Position numbers and translations under genes: made by a program. A stretch of 64,000 nucleotides of DNA from Anaerolineae bacterium (GTDB taxonomy: Bacteria; Chloroflexota; Anaerolineae; Aggregatilineales; J027). The notes beneath the pieces are model-generated. The model made no database searches and was not told the origin of the DNA. It saw nothing but the letters and a program-made list of their open reading frames with translations. The DNA lies in NCBI GenBank assembly GCA_019913005.1, contig JAIOHL010000356.1:1-64000 (forward strand), written 5' to 3'. This document shows, in pieces, positions 41,946 through 50,398 of this stretch. Positions within the stretch are counted from its first letter, which is position 1, and every line of letters begins with the position of its first letter.

Positions 41946-44756
41946 TTAGACCACGACACTAATCATCTTGCGATCAGCGATATAGATGACCTTGCGCGGC
42001 TGCTTACCTTCCAAATATTTCTGGACGGCAGGCGAGGCCAATGTGTATTGCGTCGCCTCTTCCTGTGTAACCCCGGCAGGCACAACGATACGGTCACGCA
42101 CCTTGCCGTTCACTTGTATCACCAATTCAATCTCATCCTCGGCGGCAATTGCGGCGTCATACACGGGCCATTGCTGATTATGGATGCTGTAGGGTTGGCC
42201 CATGCGTGTCCATAACTCCTCCGTGATAAATGGCGTCACCGGAGCCATCAATTTCAGCATGGTTTCGACGGCTTCTTGCCATGCTTCTACACTCACATCG
42301 CCCGCCCGTTGGATGGCATTCTTAAATTCCATCAGCCCTGCCACCGCCGTATTAAAGCTGAATGCGCCCATATCATCAGTAACACGTTTGATGGCCTGAT
42401 GTGCCTTACGTCGCAGATCACGATCCGCTTTGGCAGTATCTTCACCAGCCACAACCGCCAGTGGGCCAGCGTGGACAATATTCCATACATCCTCCAGCCA
42501 GCGCACGACACCCTTGATACCCTGACTATCCCATGGGCCGCCTTTTTCCCAGCGGAAGGCAAACATCATATAGGCGCGGGTAGTATCCGCCCCATACTGC
42601 TCCACAATCTGATCGGGGTTGACCACATTGCCTTTGCTCTTGGACATCTTTTCTACGTCCAAACGATATTTAATCTGGTCAATGCCGCCGCCTACCCCAA
42701 AGCCAGCGATTTCAAAAATGGTGTCCGGGCTAGTTTCGACAATCACATCCCGGCCTTCGGATGTTTCAATGGTCAGGGTATTCTCACTGCGTTTGGTTAC
42801 TTCACCCACAACGATTGTCGCACTGGCCGAGGGTGCATCCTCAAATGAGCCAATGACAGCCACGTCATTAGCCATGAACTTGTGCCCGGCATAATCGCCC
42901 GACGCCACAATGATATGCCCATCGCGGGGTTCACCCAAAATGATGCCCTGATTGCGCAGGACAATCATCGGTTCATTGAAAATACGCTCAATTTCGACCT
43001 CGGTTGCCCCGTTTTGGCGCATTACAGCGATGGTATCATCAAAAATGCCACAATCACGCATGGCTTTGGTGAAATAGCGTGTGTACAACAGGTGCATCGT
43101 GGCGTGTTCAATCCCACCCGTGTACGTATCTACTGGCAGCCAATAAGCTGCTTCTTGTGGATCAAAGGCCTCATCATTATCCCATGGGCTTAGATAGCGA
43201 TATTGATACCATGATGAACACATAAAGGTATCCATCGTATCCGTCTCGCGTTTGGCCGGGCCGCCACACTTGGGACAGGTCGTATTTAAGAAACCGGGGT
43301 GCGAACGCAGTGGACTTTCACCCGTGGGCATAAATTCCACATCATCCGGCAGCAGTACGGGCAGATCACTTTCAGGGACAGGCACTGCCCCACAGTTATC
43401 GCAGTACACAATTGGAATGGGGGCACCCCAATAGCGCTGACGGCTGATTAGCCAATCGCGTAGGCGGTAGTTAATCCCCAGTTTGCCGATCTGATTATCT
43501 TCCAGCCATGCCGTCACCGCTTTGATACCGGGGTTTTTGCTGCCCTTCTCTTCATTCACAGGGGTGCCATTGAATGGGCCGCTGTTGACCATCACGCCTG
43601 ACCCTGACCACGCTTCGGGCATGGTATCGCCATTCAGCGGGTCAACGCCTTCGGGCTGAATCACCGGGATAATCGGCAGGTTGAATTTGCGGGCAAAAGC
43701 GAAGTCGCGTTCATCGTGGGCTGGCACTGCCATAATCGCCCCTGTGCCATAGGTCAGCAGCACATAATCGGCAATCCAAATTGGAATCCGTTCCCGATTG
43801 ACCGGATTAATGGCATAGCCACCTGTCCACACCCCCGTTTTTTCTTTCCCTTCGGCGGTTCGGTCAATTTCCGACTTGCGTCCAGCCGCCTCAATATAAG
43901 CCGCCACTTCATTTTGTTGGGCTGGCGTCGTCACCTTTTGTACCAATGGATGTTCGGGAGCCAACACCATAAAGGTCGCCCCCCACAGCGTATCGGGTCG
44001 GGTGGTAAAAATCTCGATGGGGTCTTCATCTTCGGTCAGGAAGGTGACATAGGCCCCTTCACTGCGTCCGATCCAATTTTCCTGCATAAACCGGACACGC
44101 TCCGGCCAATCAATCTTGCTGTAATCCAGCAGTTCTTCGGCATATTTGGTAATGCGGAAAAACCATTGGTCTAGGTCTTTCTTGATGACGGGTGTCCCGC
44201 AGCGTTCACAGACGCGATCTTCGCCAACAACCTGCTCACGTGCCAACGTTGTATTACAGTTCGGGCAGAAATCCACCGATGACATTTTCTTATAGGCTAG
44301 GCCATTTTCATAAAACTTGAGGAAAAACCATTCCGTCCATTTGTAGTATTCGGGGTCGCAGCTAATGGCCTCACGTGACCAATCAAACATCGCCCCCATC
44401 TTTTTCATTTGACCTTCCATCCGCTTGATGTTGGCATACGTCCATGTTTTGGGATGGATACGGCGTTGAATGGCGGCGTTTTCGGCGGGCAAGCCAAACG
44501 CATCAAAGCCCATCGGGAACATTACATTGTAGCCCTGCATTCGCATAAAACGGGCACGTGCATCGGAGGGGGCCATTGGATACCAATGACCAATATGCAG
44601 GTCGCCGCTGGTATAGGGCAGCATCGTCAGCGCATAATATTTAGGGCGGCTGTGGTCAATTTGGCTGCGATACAGTTCATCTTGCTCCCATTTTCCGCGC
44701 CATTTGGCCTCTACTTCTGACGGGACATAGGTCATCGTTTTTTGCTGGTCAGTCAT
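41946..44756 (-). CDS. leuS: Leucyl-tRNA synthetase
   Basis: 936 residues, slightly long for bacterial LeuRS. The class I signatures are the HIGH-type YTSGDLHIGHWYPM near residue 50 and VEKMSKSKGNVVNP near 690. A zinc motif (FCPNCNTTLA, CERCGTPVI), the CP1 editing domain and a leucine-specific insertion before KMSKS are present. It charges tRNA-Leu. I use the second in-frame ATG (44756) because GGGAG would be 6-7 nt upstream; ATG 44762 is too close. The gene lies downstream of a leucine-specific T-box leader that contains a tRNA-Ala gene, followed by an extra terminator just before leuS. Confidence 0.96.
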   Translation of the reverse strand: MTDQQKTMTYVPSEVEAKWRGKWEQDELYRSQIDHSRPKYYALTMLPYTSGDLHIGHWYPMAPSDARARFMRMQGYNVMFPMGFDAFGLPAENAAIQRRIHPKTWTYANIKRMEGQMKKMGAMFDWSREAISCDPEYYKWTEWFFLKFYENGLAYKKMSSVDFCPNCNTTLAREQVVGEDRVCERCGTPVIKKDLDQWFFRITKYAEELLDYSKIDWPERVRFMQENWIGRSEGAYVTFLTEDEDPIEIFTTRPDTLWGATFMVLAPEHPLVQKVTTPAQQNEVAAYIEAAGRKSEIDRTAEGKEKTGVWTGGYAINPVNRERIPIWIADYVLLTYGTGAIMAVPAHDERDFAFARKFNLPIIPVIQPEGVDPLNGDTMPEAWSGSGVMVNSGPFNGTPVNEEKGSKNPGIKAVTAWLEDNQIGKLGINYRLRDWLISRQRYWGAPIPIVYCDNCGAVPVPESDLPVLLPDDVEFMPTGESPLRSHPGFLNTTCPKCGGPAKRETDTMDTFMCSSWYQYRYLSPWDNDEAFDPQEAAYWLPVDTYTGGIEHATMHLLYTRYFTKAMRDCGIFDDTIAVMRQNGATEVEIERIFNEPMIVLRNQGIILGEPRDGHIIVASGDYAGHKFMANDVAVIGSFEDAPSASATIVVGEVTKRSENTLTIETSEGRDVIVETSPDTIFEIAGFGVGGGIDQIKYRLDVEKMSKSKGNVVNPDQIVEQYGADTTRAYMMFAFRWEKGGPWDSQGIKGVVRWLEDVWNIVHAGPLAVVAGEDTAKADRDLRRKAHQAIKRVTDDMGAFSFNTAVAGLMEFKNAIQRAGDVSVEAWQEAVETMLKLMAPVTPFITEELWTRMGQPYSIHNQQWPVYDAAIAAEDEIELVIQVNGKVRDRIVVPAGVTQEEATQYTLASPAVQKYLEGKQPRKVIYIADRKMISVVV

Positions 44757-44784
44757 CGTCATCTCCCTTTACTTATAAAAATGC

Positions 44785-44818
44785 AACAAAAAACCGCACG
44801 GTTTGGGCCGCACGGTTC
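44785..44818 (-). terminator. Terminator directly upstream of leuS
   Basis: On the minus strand AACCGTGCGG and CCGTGCGGTT form a 10-bp stem (two G-U pairs) with loop CCCAAA, followed by TTTTTT. It ends 28 nt before the leuS start, so leuS expression must read through it or use a start inside this gap (TATAAG-like at about 44774). Confidence 0.75.
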
Positions 44819-44858
44819 TTGAAAGTTCCCGGTTAAGTGTCTGAAGGGGGCTGGTCGC

Positions 44859-45005
44859 TTAACGTTTATCTAAGCGGCGTGAACGCTCCCGCACTGGAAT
44901 CGGTTGAGGAACAGGCGGCGTCGGTTGTAGTATTCTACCAAGCGTATTAAGAAGCTCCCGCAGGCGGTCAGCGAAACGAGTATTATTTTCAGCTTTCTTG
45001 CTCAC
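44859..45005 (-). CDS. 48-residue ORF between the T-box and leuS
   Basis: GTG start at 45005 with AAGGAG 6 nt upstream. The peptide has a Leu-rich amphipathic helix (RFADRLRELLNTLGRIL), a Pro-rich stretch (PTPPVPQPIP) and a very basic tail (RERSRRLDKR). A longer frame to 45068 would start within the -10 of the local promoter. It could be a real small protein or a leader peptide for leuS; five Leu codons in thirteen are suggestive but not a classic run. Confidence 0.5.
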   Translation of the reverse strand: MSKKAENNTRFADRLRELLNTLGRILQPTPPVPQPIPVRERSRRLDKR

Positions 45006-45066
45006 GGCACGCTCCTTTGACAGGTAAGATTCAAAGCCGCTAGTTTTTACCGATGATGTTAGAAAC

Positions 45067-45097
45067 ATTATAAAGGCATTTCTTGCAAAATGGTCAA
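45067..45097 (-). promoter_or_regulatory. Internal promoter downstream of the T-box
   Basis: Minus-strand TTGACC (45092-45097) and TATAAT (45067-45072) with a 19-nt spacer. It lies after the T-box terminator and would drive the 48-codon ORF and possibly leuS without T-box control. Confidence 0.5.
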
Positions 45098-45144
45098 TTA
45101 TTTATAATATTTTGATGTGATGTGTGTCACATTTCTTTCGTTAG

Positions 45145-45229
45145 TAAAAACAAAAATCCCTTTCATCTACCCCATCAAGCCATTTTTAGCTGACAGGAAC
45201 GAAAGGGATTTCGCGGTACCATCCTGATT
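45145..45229 (-). terminator. T-box antiterminator and competing terminator
   Basis: Minus strand. Antiterminator: CAGGA/UCCUG, 7-nt bulge UGGUACC, then GCGAAA/UUUCGU with loop UCCC. This is the canonical T-box arrangement, and UGGU pairs with the ACCA end of an uncharged tRNA. The competing terminator pairs AAATCCCTTTC (45201-45211) with GAAAGGGATTT (45154-45164), followed by a T-rich tail. The two folds share bases and exclude each other. Confidence 0.9.
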
Positions 45230-45251
45230 GATGACAATTCTCTAACAAATT

Positions 45252-45327
45252 TGGTGGACCTGAGGGGATTCGAACCCCTGACCTCTTCAATGCCATTGAA
45301 GCGCTCTCCCAGCTGAGCTACAGGCCC
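45252..45327 (-). tRNA. tRNA-Ala(GGC), CCA encoded
   Basis: Acceptor GGGCCTG/CAGGTCC with the G3-U70 identity pair, TA at 8-9, D stem GCTC/GAGC, anticodon stem CTTCA/TGAAG with loop ATGGCAT (anticodon GGC), T arm AGGGG-TTCGAAT-CCCCT, discriminator A and encoded CCA. Every canonical position is intact. The gene sits between stem II and the antiterminator of a leucine T-box on the same strand. GATGA just before it and TCATC just after it (plus-strand 45331-45335 and 45230-45234) could close it as a stem. Confidence 0.96.
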
Positions 45328-45535
45328 ATATCATCCACTTAATTGCCGCGTAACGTGCGCTTTTACGGCACAGCCTACTTTATCATTTCACCTGTGCGGC
45401 TCCGGGGCGAGTTTAGCCTTTTATGGTGTGTGTCGAATCCACCATTGTCGGGTTTCCACCATCCCCAACTCGCTGCAACACTGGCCTACTATTCCCCTTC
45501 AAAGCCATTGGCATATCAATTTGTAAGGTACAAGG

Positions 45536-45565
45536 ATTTTAAACGTCGTGCCCAGCCATTGTCAA
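45536..45565 (-). promoter_or_regulatory. Promoter of the T-box/tRNA-Ala/leuS leader
   Basis: Minus-strand TTGACA (45560-45565), 18-nt spacer, TAAAAT (45536-45541). Start of transcription near 45529 gives a 200-nt leader ahead of tRNA-Ala, just covering T-box stems I and II. Confidence 0.8.
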
Positions 45566-45573
45566 GGTTTAGT

Positions 45574-46800
45574 TTAGGGTTGTGGCGTAGTTGAGGTTGC
45601 GAACAATTCAGTCACCAGCGCCAAAATATCACTCACGATGGGTACGAGAATATCTTCGCCATTTGGCCCAACCTGCGGAATGGCCTCCCCATAAGTAATC
45701 GAGCCATTTTTGATATTCTCACGCGGGATTTGCTCGGCTACCAATGCTAGTTCCAATAGCTCTTGGAACGTCATATCGGTCTGGGCATTGGCGCTGACCG
45801 ATTCCCAAATAGTCTGTGCCTCAGAAAACAACCCCGTCGCCCCACCCAATGACATCAACTTCTCACGCACCGCAAAAATCACCTCTTGCTGACGGGCGGC
45901 CCGGTCAATATCACCCTTTTCGGTGGCACGGGTACGCGCATATTCCAACAACCGCTCGGCAGGGAGATTTTGACAACCCGCATCGAAATGCACTGGGCGA
46001 ATACCGTAGCTCCCATCAGGATATTTGGGGTCATCAATCGGCGCAGGTGGGCAAACTTCCACCTCCCCAATCGCGTTGACAAAGGTGATAAAGGCATCAA
46101 AGTTAATCATGATATAGTAATCAATGTTGATGCCGATGAGTCCTTGAATTACCTGTTTGACATATTCCGGCCCCCCACCGGGATACTGGATGCTCTCACC
46201 GACAATATTGGCCGTGTTGATTTTGCCCTCGCTCCCAATGCTCGGAAACGTCACATAAAGGTCACGGGGGATGGACAAAATCGCCCCCGTCTTGGCAAGC
46301 GGATTCAGGCTCAACAGCATAATGGTGTCCGTCGGAAACGGCCCGGTTTCGCCCTGCCGCTGGTCAATGCCAAGCAGCAAAATATTGACACGGCGCGGGT
46401 CTGCTAATTGATAATCAATGGGATTGAGACCAGCCTCTGTCGTTGCAACTTCCGTACTCACCGGGTCGGGGGTTGCCGTCGAATCGGTTGGGATGGGTGT
46501 GCCATCTACCGCAGGGGTTGTTGCATCAGATGTAACTTGTACGGTAGGCTGAATGATGATGGGCGGCGGTGTCACATCTGTGCCAGTACCGGGGGCTTCG
46601 GGTTCTTTTAATCCCAACAGCAACTGAGCCACGCGGACGACATCTACACCCTCTTCCAATGGAGCAATTTCGTTGAGTTCTTCCGTTCGGGTACGGGCCT
46701 GCGAATAGGTGACTACGCCAGCCGCGACAGTGCCGACCATCGCCACAATCACCCACACCATAATCACCCATAGTGGTATACGCATCAAAATTCGCTCCAA
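45574..46800 (-). CDS. LCP (LytR-CpsA-Psr) family protein
   Basis: 408 residues: one N-terminal TM (about 8-30), a Thr/Pro-rich extracytoplasmic linker (about 60-125), then the LCP domain with VNILLLGIDQR, FPTDTIMLLSLNP, AILSIPRDLYVTFP, KINTANIVG and EYARTRATEKGDIDRAARQQ. The Arg and Asp residues that bind polyprenyl pyrophosphate in this family are present. LCP enzymes attach glycopolymers to the cell wall or to protein. With PBP1A and the GT39 genes it points to active wall-glycan assembly. It ends just before the T-box promoter. Confidence 0.92.
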   Translation of the reverse strand: MERILMRIPLWVIMVWVIVAMVGTVAAGVVTYSQARTRTEELNEIAPLEEGVDVVRVAQLLLGLKEPEAPGTGTDVTPPPIIIQPTVQVTSDATTPAVDGTPIPTDSTATPDPVSTEVATTEAGLNPIDYQLADPRRVNILLLGIDQRQGETGPFPTDTIMLLSLNPLAKTGAILSIPRDLYVTFPSIGSEGKINTANIVGESIQYPGGGPEYVKQVIQGLIGINIDYYIMINFDAFITFVNAIGEVEVCPPAPIDDPKYPDGSYGIRPVHFDAGCQNLPAERLLEYARTRATEKGDIDRAARQQEVIFAVREKLMSLGGATGLFSEAQTIWESVSANAQTDMTFQELLELALVAEQIPRENIKNGSITYGEAIPQVGPNGEDILVPIVSDILALVTELFATSTTPQP

Positions 46801-46889
46801 GTCGTCTCATCATTTGCGAGGCGGCCCGATTATATATCCGCCTATGGGACTTGAATAGACGTGTTGCCGCTGTTTGCCTGACGCCCTCA

Positions 46890-47900
46890 CTATGGGTTCG
46901 TATTTATGTGGAAGGAACCTAACCATTCTTCAGGCGAGGCGCTACCTCCCCATACCTCTTTGTAGAATAAGGGTTGAATGTCTACCCTCAAACCAAATCC
47001 GAAATCTACTCGGTTGATAATGGCAATTTCAATCGTTTCAAGCTCGTCTATATCCTCATAGGTTTGCAGCGTATTCCACAAAATAGGGCTGAGGATTTCA
47101 TTGCATCTTTCCGGTTCACATTTGTCTTTCGTCCATACCAATATCGTAAGTGTGTCGTTAGTACGAGTAACTTCGACCCGAAAGACTTCGTCTGGTAGAT
47201 CTTTGTTGACCGTCTCATATAAATCCGATAACGGGTTCAATGAGTTGGCGAAGAGAGCCACCAGCGCACCGAAAATGGCAAGACATACTGGAATCACTTC
47301 ATGAGGCTTGGAGCGTTGAGGAGCAAGATAAGGGGTATAAGTATTGGGCATATAGACTTCATGGATTACGTATGAACCCGCAATGAGATCGTGTGGCCCC
47401 TGTCGTGTTACCCGATTAAAAAGATAACCATATAGGAGCGCTAAAGTGCCTCCGATAAAAATCCATCCGACCAAAATCGTTCCCAGTCCCGATGTAAAAA
47501 ATATACTAAGATTCCAACCATTGAGGGCCAGAATTGAGCACAAAATCACCGAGCGCAGTAGAGATTTTTTGAAAGTAAGGGTTTTTCCGTGTGCATCAGT
47601 TACGGTCAGTTTCAAAAAGCCTTTACCTACGGTCTGTCCATTGTTATAGCGAGTGGGAATTGCAAAATAACCCACTGCGATGAGAAAGCTAAAAACACGA
47701 CCACTCGGCCCGATACTGAAAAGAAACGAGCGGAAAAACAGGGATAAAAAGAAGAAGATAACCGCAAGACATATTAGATCAATGATGTCAGCAGCAATTC
47801 GATACCAGAATTCGGCAATTGGCAAAGGATAAGGCTGTTGGGTAGATAGAAACGCATCGGATGTGGATTGAGGGTTTACAGTAGCGGCATCATTTGACAT
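46890..47900 (-). CDS. RDD-family membrane protein
   Basis: 336 residues. An RDD domain covers about 25-190, with FWYRIAADIIDLICLAVIFF at the start, FAIPTRYNNGQTVGKGFLKLTVTD, and several TM segments. A further TM is near 215-232. The C-terminal 100 residues are soluble and acidic (DELETIEIAIINRVDFGFGLRV). RDD proteins are small membrane proteins of mostly unknown or ion-transport function. The C-terminal domain is unusual and unrecognised. Confidence 0.8.
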   Translation of the reverse strand: MSNDAATVNPQSTSDAFLSTQQPYPLPIAEFWYRIAADIIDLICLAVIFFFLSLFFRSFLFSIGPSGRVFSFLIAVGYFAIPTRYNNGQTVGKGFLKLTVTDAHGKTLTFKKSLLRSVILCSILALNGWNLSIFFTSGLGTILVGWIFIGGTLALLYGYLFNRVTRQGPHDLIAGSYVIHEVYMPNTYTPYLAPQRSKPHEVIPVCLAIFGALVALFANSLNPLSDLYETVNKDLPDEVFRVEVTRTNDTLTILVWTKDKCEPERCNEILSPILWNTLQTYEDIDELETIEIAIINRVDFGFGLRVDIQPLFYKEVWGGSASPEEWLGSFHINTNP

Positions 47901-47945
47901 AGGCTCTTACTCCATACTCATTCTTCCTTATGATACCCCCAAAAC

Positions 47946-47974
47946 CAACAAAAAAGCCCCGCGAATGGGGCTTT
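47946..47974 (-). terminator. Terminator after the M24 peptidase gene
   Basis: AAAGCCCC/GGGGCTTT stem with loop ATTCGC (minus strand), followed by TTTTTTG. Confidence 0.85.
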
Positions 47975-48003
47975 AATGCCAAATGTCACGGCGAAAAGGT
48001 GGC

Positions 48004-49242
48004 TTAGTTCTGGTTTTGAATTGGGATAACCAAGTCATAGGTGCAGTCGGTTAAATTATGCGCTGTGCCGGATTCGTCAATATAGACCGAATCCTCGATG
48101 CGGATACCCCATCCTTTATCAGGGTAATATAGGCCGGGTTCAATCGTGATGACATCCCCCTTCTCGAACACACGGTCATCGGGCGAATAATTGCTAATCC
48201 CCGGTGCTTCATGCACATCCAAACCGATGCCATGCCCCAAACTGTGGGTATACCCTTCGCTACCACCCGGCTTAGTCTTCGGCGTGGGGTGTCCGCGTTC
48301 CTCAAAAATATCACACACCAATTCCTGCAACTCGCGGGTGCGCTGTCCTACTGTCAGGCTCTCCAACGATTGGGTAAAGGCATACATCACCAAGCGATGG
48401 GCCTCTTCGACTTCCGGCGTAGCATATCCCAGCGACCATGTGCGCGTCATGTCATGATAATAGCCGCCGCCGATGGGCCGGGGGAACAAATCGAATACTA
48501 GTGTCTTGCCCAATTCCAGCGGTTGATCTTCTTCACCGCGACTGTGAGGCAAAGCCGAATCGCGCCCCTGTGCAAAAATCATCCCACCTGAATCCTCAAG
48601 TCCATATTCCATCAGCTTCAACCGCACAAAATGTTTGACATCGCCGATGGTGAGGGGTTTGCCGTCCGCCTTATACACCACATTATTGTTGGCCTTATGC
48701 CCTGCCAACCACTCGCGGGTTTCAGTCATGACTTTGCTGGAACGCTCACCGGAGTCGCGCAGTTTGGCAATTTCATCCGCATCCTTGCCACGACGGGCCA
48801 ACGCGAAGATACTGGTGTCCTCATCCTCCACAATTTCAATCAAATCGGCATAGTCCCGTTCAAAGCGTTTGAGCATTTTCCATGTCCCCATGACATCCCC
48901 CACGCCATAAAATGCCACGCGGCCCTTGATGTCCAGTTGGGTTAAAATATTGCGCCAATATTCACGACCAATGGCTTGTTGATCGCTTTTGTATTTTTGC
49001 ATAAGCTCTGCCAAGCCAAAGTCCGTCATGTTATAGACTTTCAGTCCACTTTTGGCGGCTTCATCCAGTTCCATACCATTTGCAATCAATACCGCCTCCG
49101 AGCCGCGCTTTTTAATCACCGTCGCATGAGCATGGATGCCATTGGCAAGATAATCACGATAAGGATTGGGTTCTTCAGTACCGGGGATAATCAGGGCGTC
49201 AATGTTGCGCTCAGTCATCAGGCGGTCTAAATCGGATTTCAT
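48004..49242 (-). CDS. M24-family Xaa-Pro peptidase
   Basis: 412 residues. An N-terminal creatinase-like domain (about 1-150) precedes the pita-bread metallopeptidase domain. Its expected metal ligands lie in VFDLFPRPIGGGYYHDMTRT (two Asp), LGHGIGLDVHE (His), ITIEPGLYYP (Glu) and IRIEDSVYI (Glu). It would remove N-terminal residues ahead of proline or act as a dipeptidase in the cytoplasm; no signal peptide is present. A strong terminator follows, and no operon partner is evident. Confidence 0.9.
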   Translation of the reverse strand: MKSDLDRLMTERNIDALIIPGTEEPNPYRDYLANGIHAHATVIKKRGSEAVLIANGMELDEAAKSGLKVYNMTDFGLAELMQKYKSDQQAIGREYWRNILTQLDIKGRVAFYGVGDVMGTWKMLKRFERDYADLIEIVEDEDTSIFALARRGKDADEIAKLRDSGERSSKVMTETREWLAGHKANNNVVYKADGKPLTIGDVKHFVRLKLMEYGLEDSGGMIFAQGRDSALPHSRGEEDQPLELGKTLVFDLFPRPIGGGYYHDMTRTWSLGYATPEVEEAHRLVMYAFTQSLESLTVGQRTRELQELVCDIFEERGHPTPKTKPGGSEGYTHSLGHGIGLDVHEAPGISNYSPDDRVFEKGDVITIEPGLYYPDKGWGIRIEDSVYIDESGTAHNLTDCTYDLVIPIQNQN

Positions 49243-49402
49243 TGGGGGACTCCTCCATTTAAAAAAATTTCAGTGCTGGTTATCCAATTTACTATAAGGG
49301 TAAATAGGGGGTTCAGAAGGATTACGCCAAATTTCATCTTTTGACCAGCCCCCTGTTTTAATTTAGATTCAGCACGGCGGCTTTAGCCCCGTGTCAAGTA
49401 TA

Positions 49403-49807
49403 TTAACTCTCATCTGGTTGGGTAGCGCGTTCGCGGAGGCGCAAAAAGACTTCGATCACCACAACCGCCAACGCCAAAAATACCGCGATAGGGAGAGATA
49501 ATACACGTGGGATTTGCAACCATGCACAGGTCGCCACATACAAGCCGACCCATAAACTTTGGCGCACCACCACCCAATCCGGCACAACCAGTGGGCCACC
49601 GCCAAACCGATTATTTAAAAAACGCACAAAGGGCATGACAGTGCCACTAACCGCGATATAGAGCAGTACAAAAAACATCCAGCGCGGGCCGGGGTTGGGC
49701 AAAACGGTTCTGACCAACACAAATAATCCACCCCAACCGACGAGAATCATCAGTCCAGCGGCTAGGTTAAGTCCATAGTGGGTGGGCAGTCCGGGGCGTT
49801 CGTCCAT
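49403..49807 (-). CDS. Small polytopic membrane protein
   Basis: 134 residues with four hydrophobic segments (LAAGLMILVGWGGLFVLV, WMFFVLLYIAVSGTVM, VVRQSLWVGLYVATCAW, VLSLPIAVFLALAVVVIEVFL) and short charged ends. No catalytic motif. It is probably monocistronic. Family not recognised. Confidence 0.65.
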   Translation of the reverse strand: MDERPGLPTHYGLNLAAGLMILVGWGGLFVLVRTVLPNPGPRWMFFVLLYIAVSGTVMPFVRFLNNRFGGGPLVVPDWVVVRQSLWVGLYVATCAWLQIPRVLSLPIAVFLALAVVVIEVFLRLRERATQPDES

Positions 49808-49956
49808 AGAAATTGATTATAACTTTGTTCCTGACTACGTGAAACGACCAAAATTTTGAAAAAGGAATTGGGTCATAGGCAATTTTGATGTAAGATAATG
49901 GCGTTTGATTTTGAAACCATCCCGGCTGCGGGTTTAAAACACAGGGAAGTTAAACA

Positions 49957-50361
49957 ATGGCAACCAACGCGACAACATGGTTTTATAAAGAACCAGAAAA
50001 AGGCCGCCCCTATTTTATTTCAGAACGTGTGACACATACCTTTTGGGCCAACCGCCTAAGCGATGTTTATTTCACCTGCACCCATGCCGAATCCCCGTAT
50101 AAAGTTGAAGGCGTTTGGCAAGGCATCAAAGTGGAATTGGAATGGGAAGTTGGCAAACACTTCCTCCTTCGCAGTGACAAGGTTGATGAAGGCTTAATTG
50201 CTGTGTGCGCTGAGGTGCTTGGCTTTAAGCCCACCGTTACCTATACCGATGGCGACGGCAACAGCATTACCGAATGGTTTACAAAGGCTACCGAGGGCAA
50301 AGAACGCCTGAAAGTCCTACAAGGCAACCCCGCCTACAAAAACGTTCGACGTAAATCATAA
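49957..50361 (+). CDS. Hypothetical soluble protein
   Basis: 134 residues with mixed alpha/beta character and several aromatic residues: TWFYKEPEKGRPYF, VTHTFWANRLSDVYF, VELEWEVGKHFLL, CAEVLGFKPTVTYTDGDGNSI. No signal peptide, TM segment or known motif. It is followed at 37 nt by another unknown gene on the same strand, perhaps one operon. Confidence 0.6.
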   Translation: MATNATTWFYKEPEKGRPYFISERVTHTFWANRLSDVYFTCTHAESPYKVEGVWQGIKVELEWEVGKHFLLRSDKVDEGLIAVCAEVLGFKPTVTYTDGDGNSITEWFTKATEGKERLKVLQGNPAYKNVRRKS

Positions 50362-50398
50362 TGATGGGTCGTTTGGCCCATCTTGAATGGAGGCCACG

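Larger units (their letters stand above)
45145..45529 (-). ncRNA. Leucine T-box leader interrupted by a tRNA-Ala gene
   Basis: Read on the minus strand. Stem I spans about 45506 to 45398. Base helices are GGCU/AGCC (45503-45506 with 45398-45401), GGGG/CCCC (45494-45497 with 45404-45407) and GGCC/GGCU (45483-45486 with 45415-45418). The S-turn AGUA is at 45487-45490 and faces the specifier loop AAACUCG, giving specifier CUC (Leu) at 45409-45411. The distal part has AGCGAG and a GUUGGG/CCCGAC hairpin with loop GAUGGUGGAAA. Stem II-type pairing (GUGC/GCAC, GCCG/CGGC, CGUUA) follows to about 45340. A complete tRNA-Ala then occupies the stem III position, and the antiterminator/terminator closes the leader. 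leuS downstream matches the Leu specifier. Confidence 0.85.

Noticed and set aside
44859-45005. Classical leucine leader-peptide attenuator
   Set aside because: Five Leu codons in thirteen, but no adjacent run, and no alternative anti-terminator pairing was found by eye. Kept only as a possibility.
45145-45250. T-box antiterminator as a stand-alone element without stem I
   Set aside because: At first only the 3' domain was obvious next to the tRNA, but stem I with a CUC specifier is present upstream of the tRNA, so the leader is interrupted and not truncated.
45252-45327. tRNA-Ala as an integration scar of a mobile element
   Set aside because: No integrase gene or repeated tRNA 3' fragment lies nearby, and the flanking sequence is continuous T-box leader.
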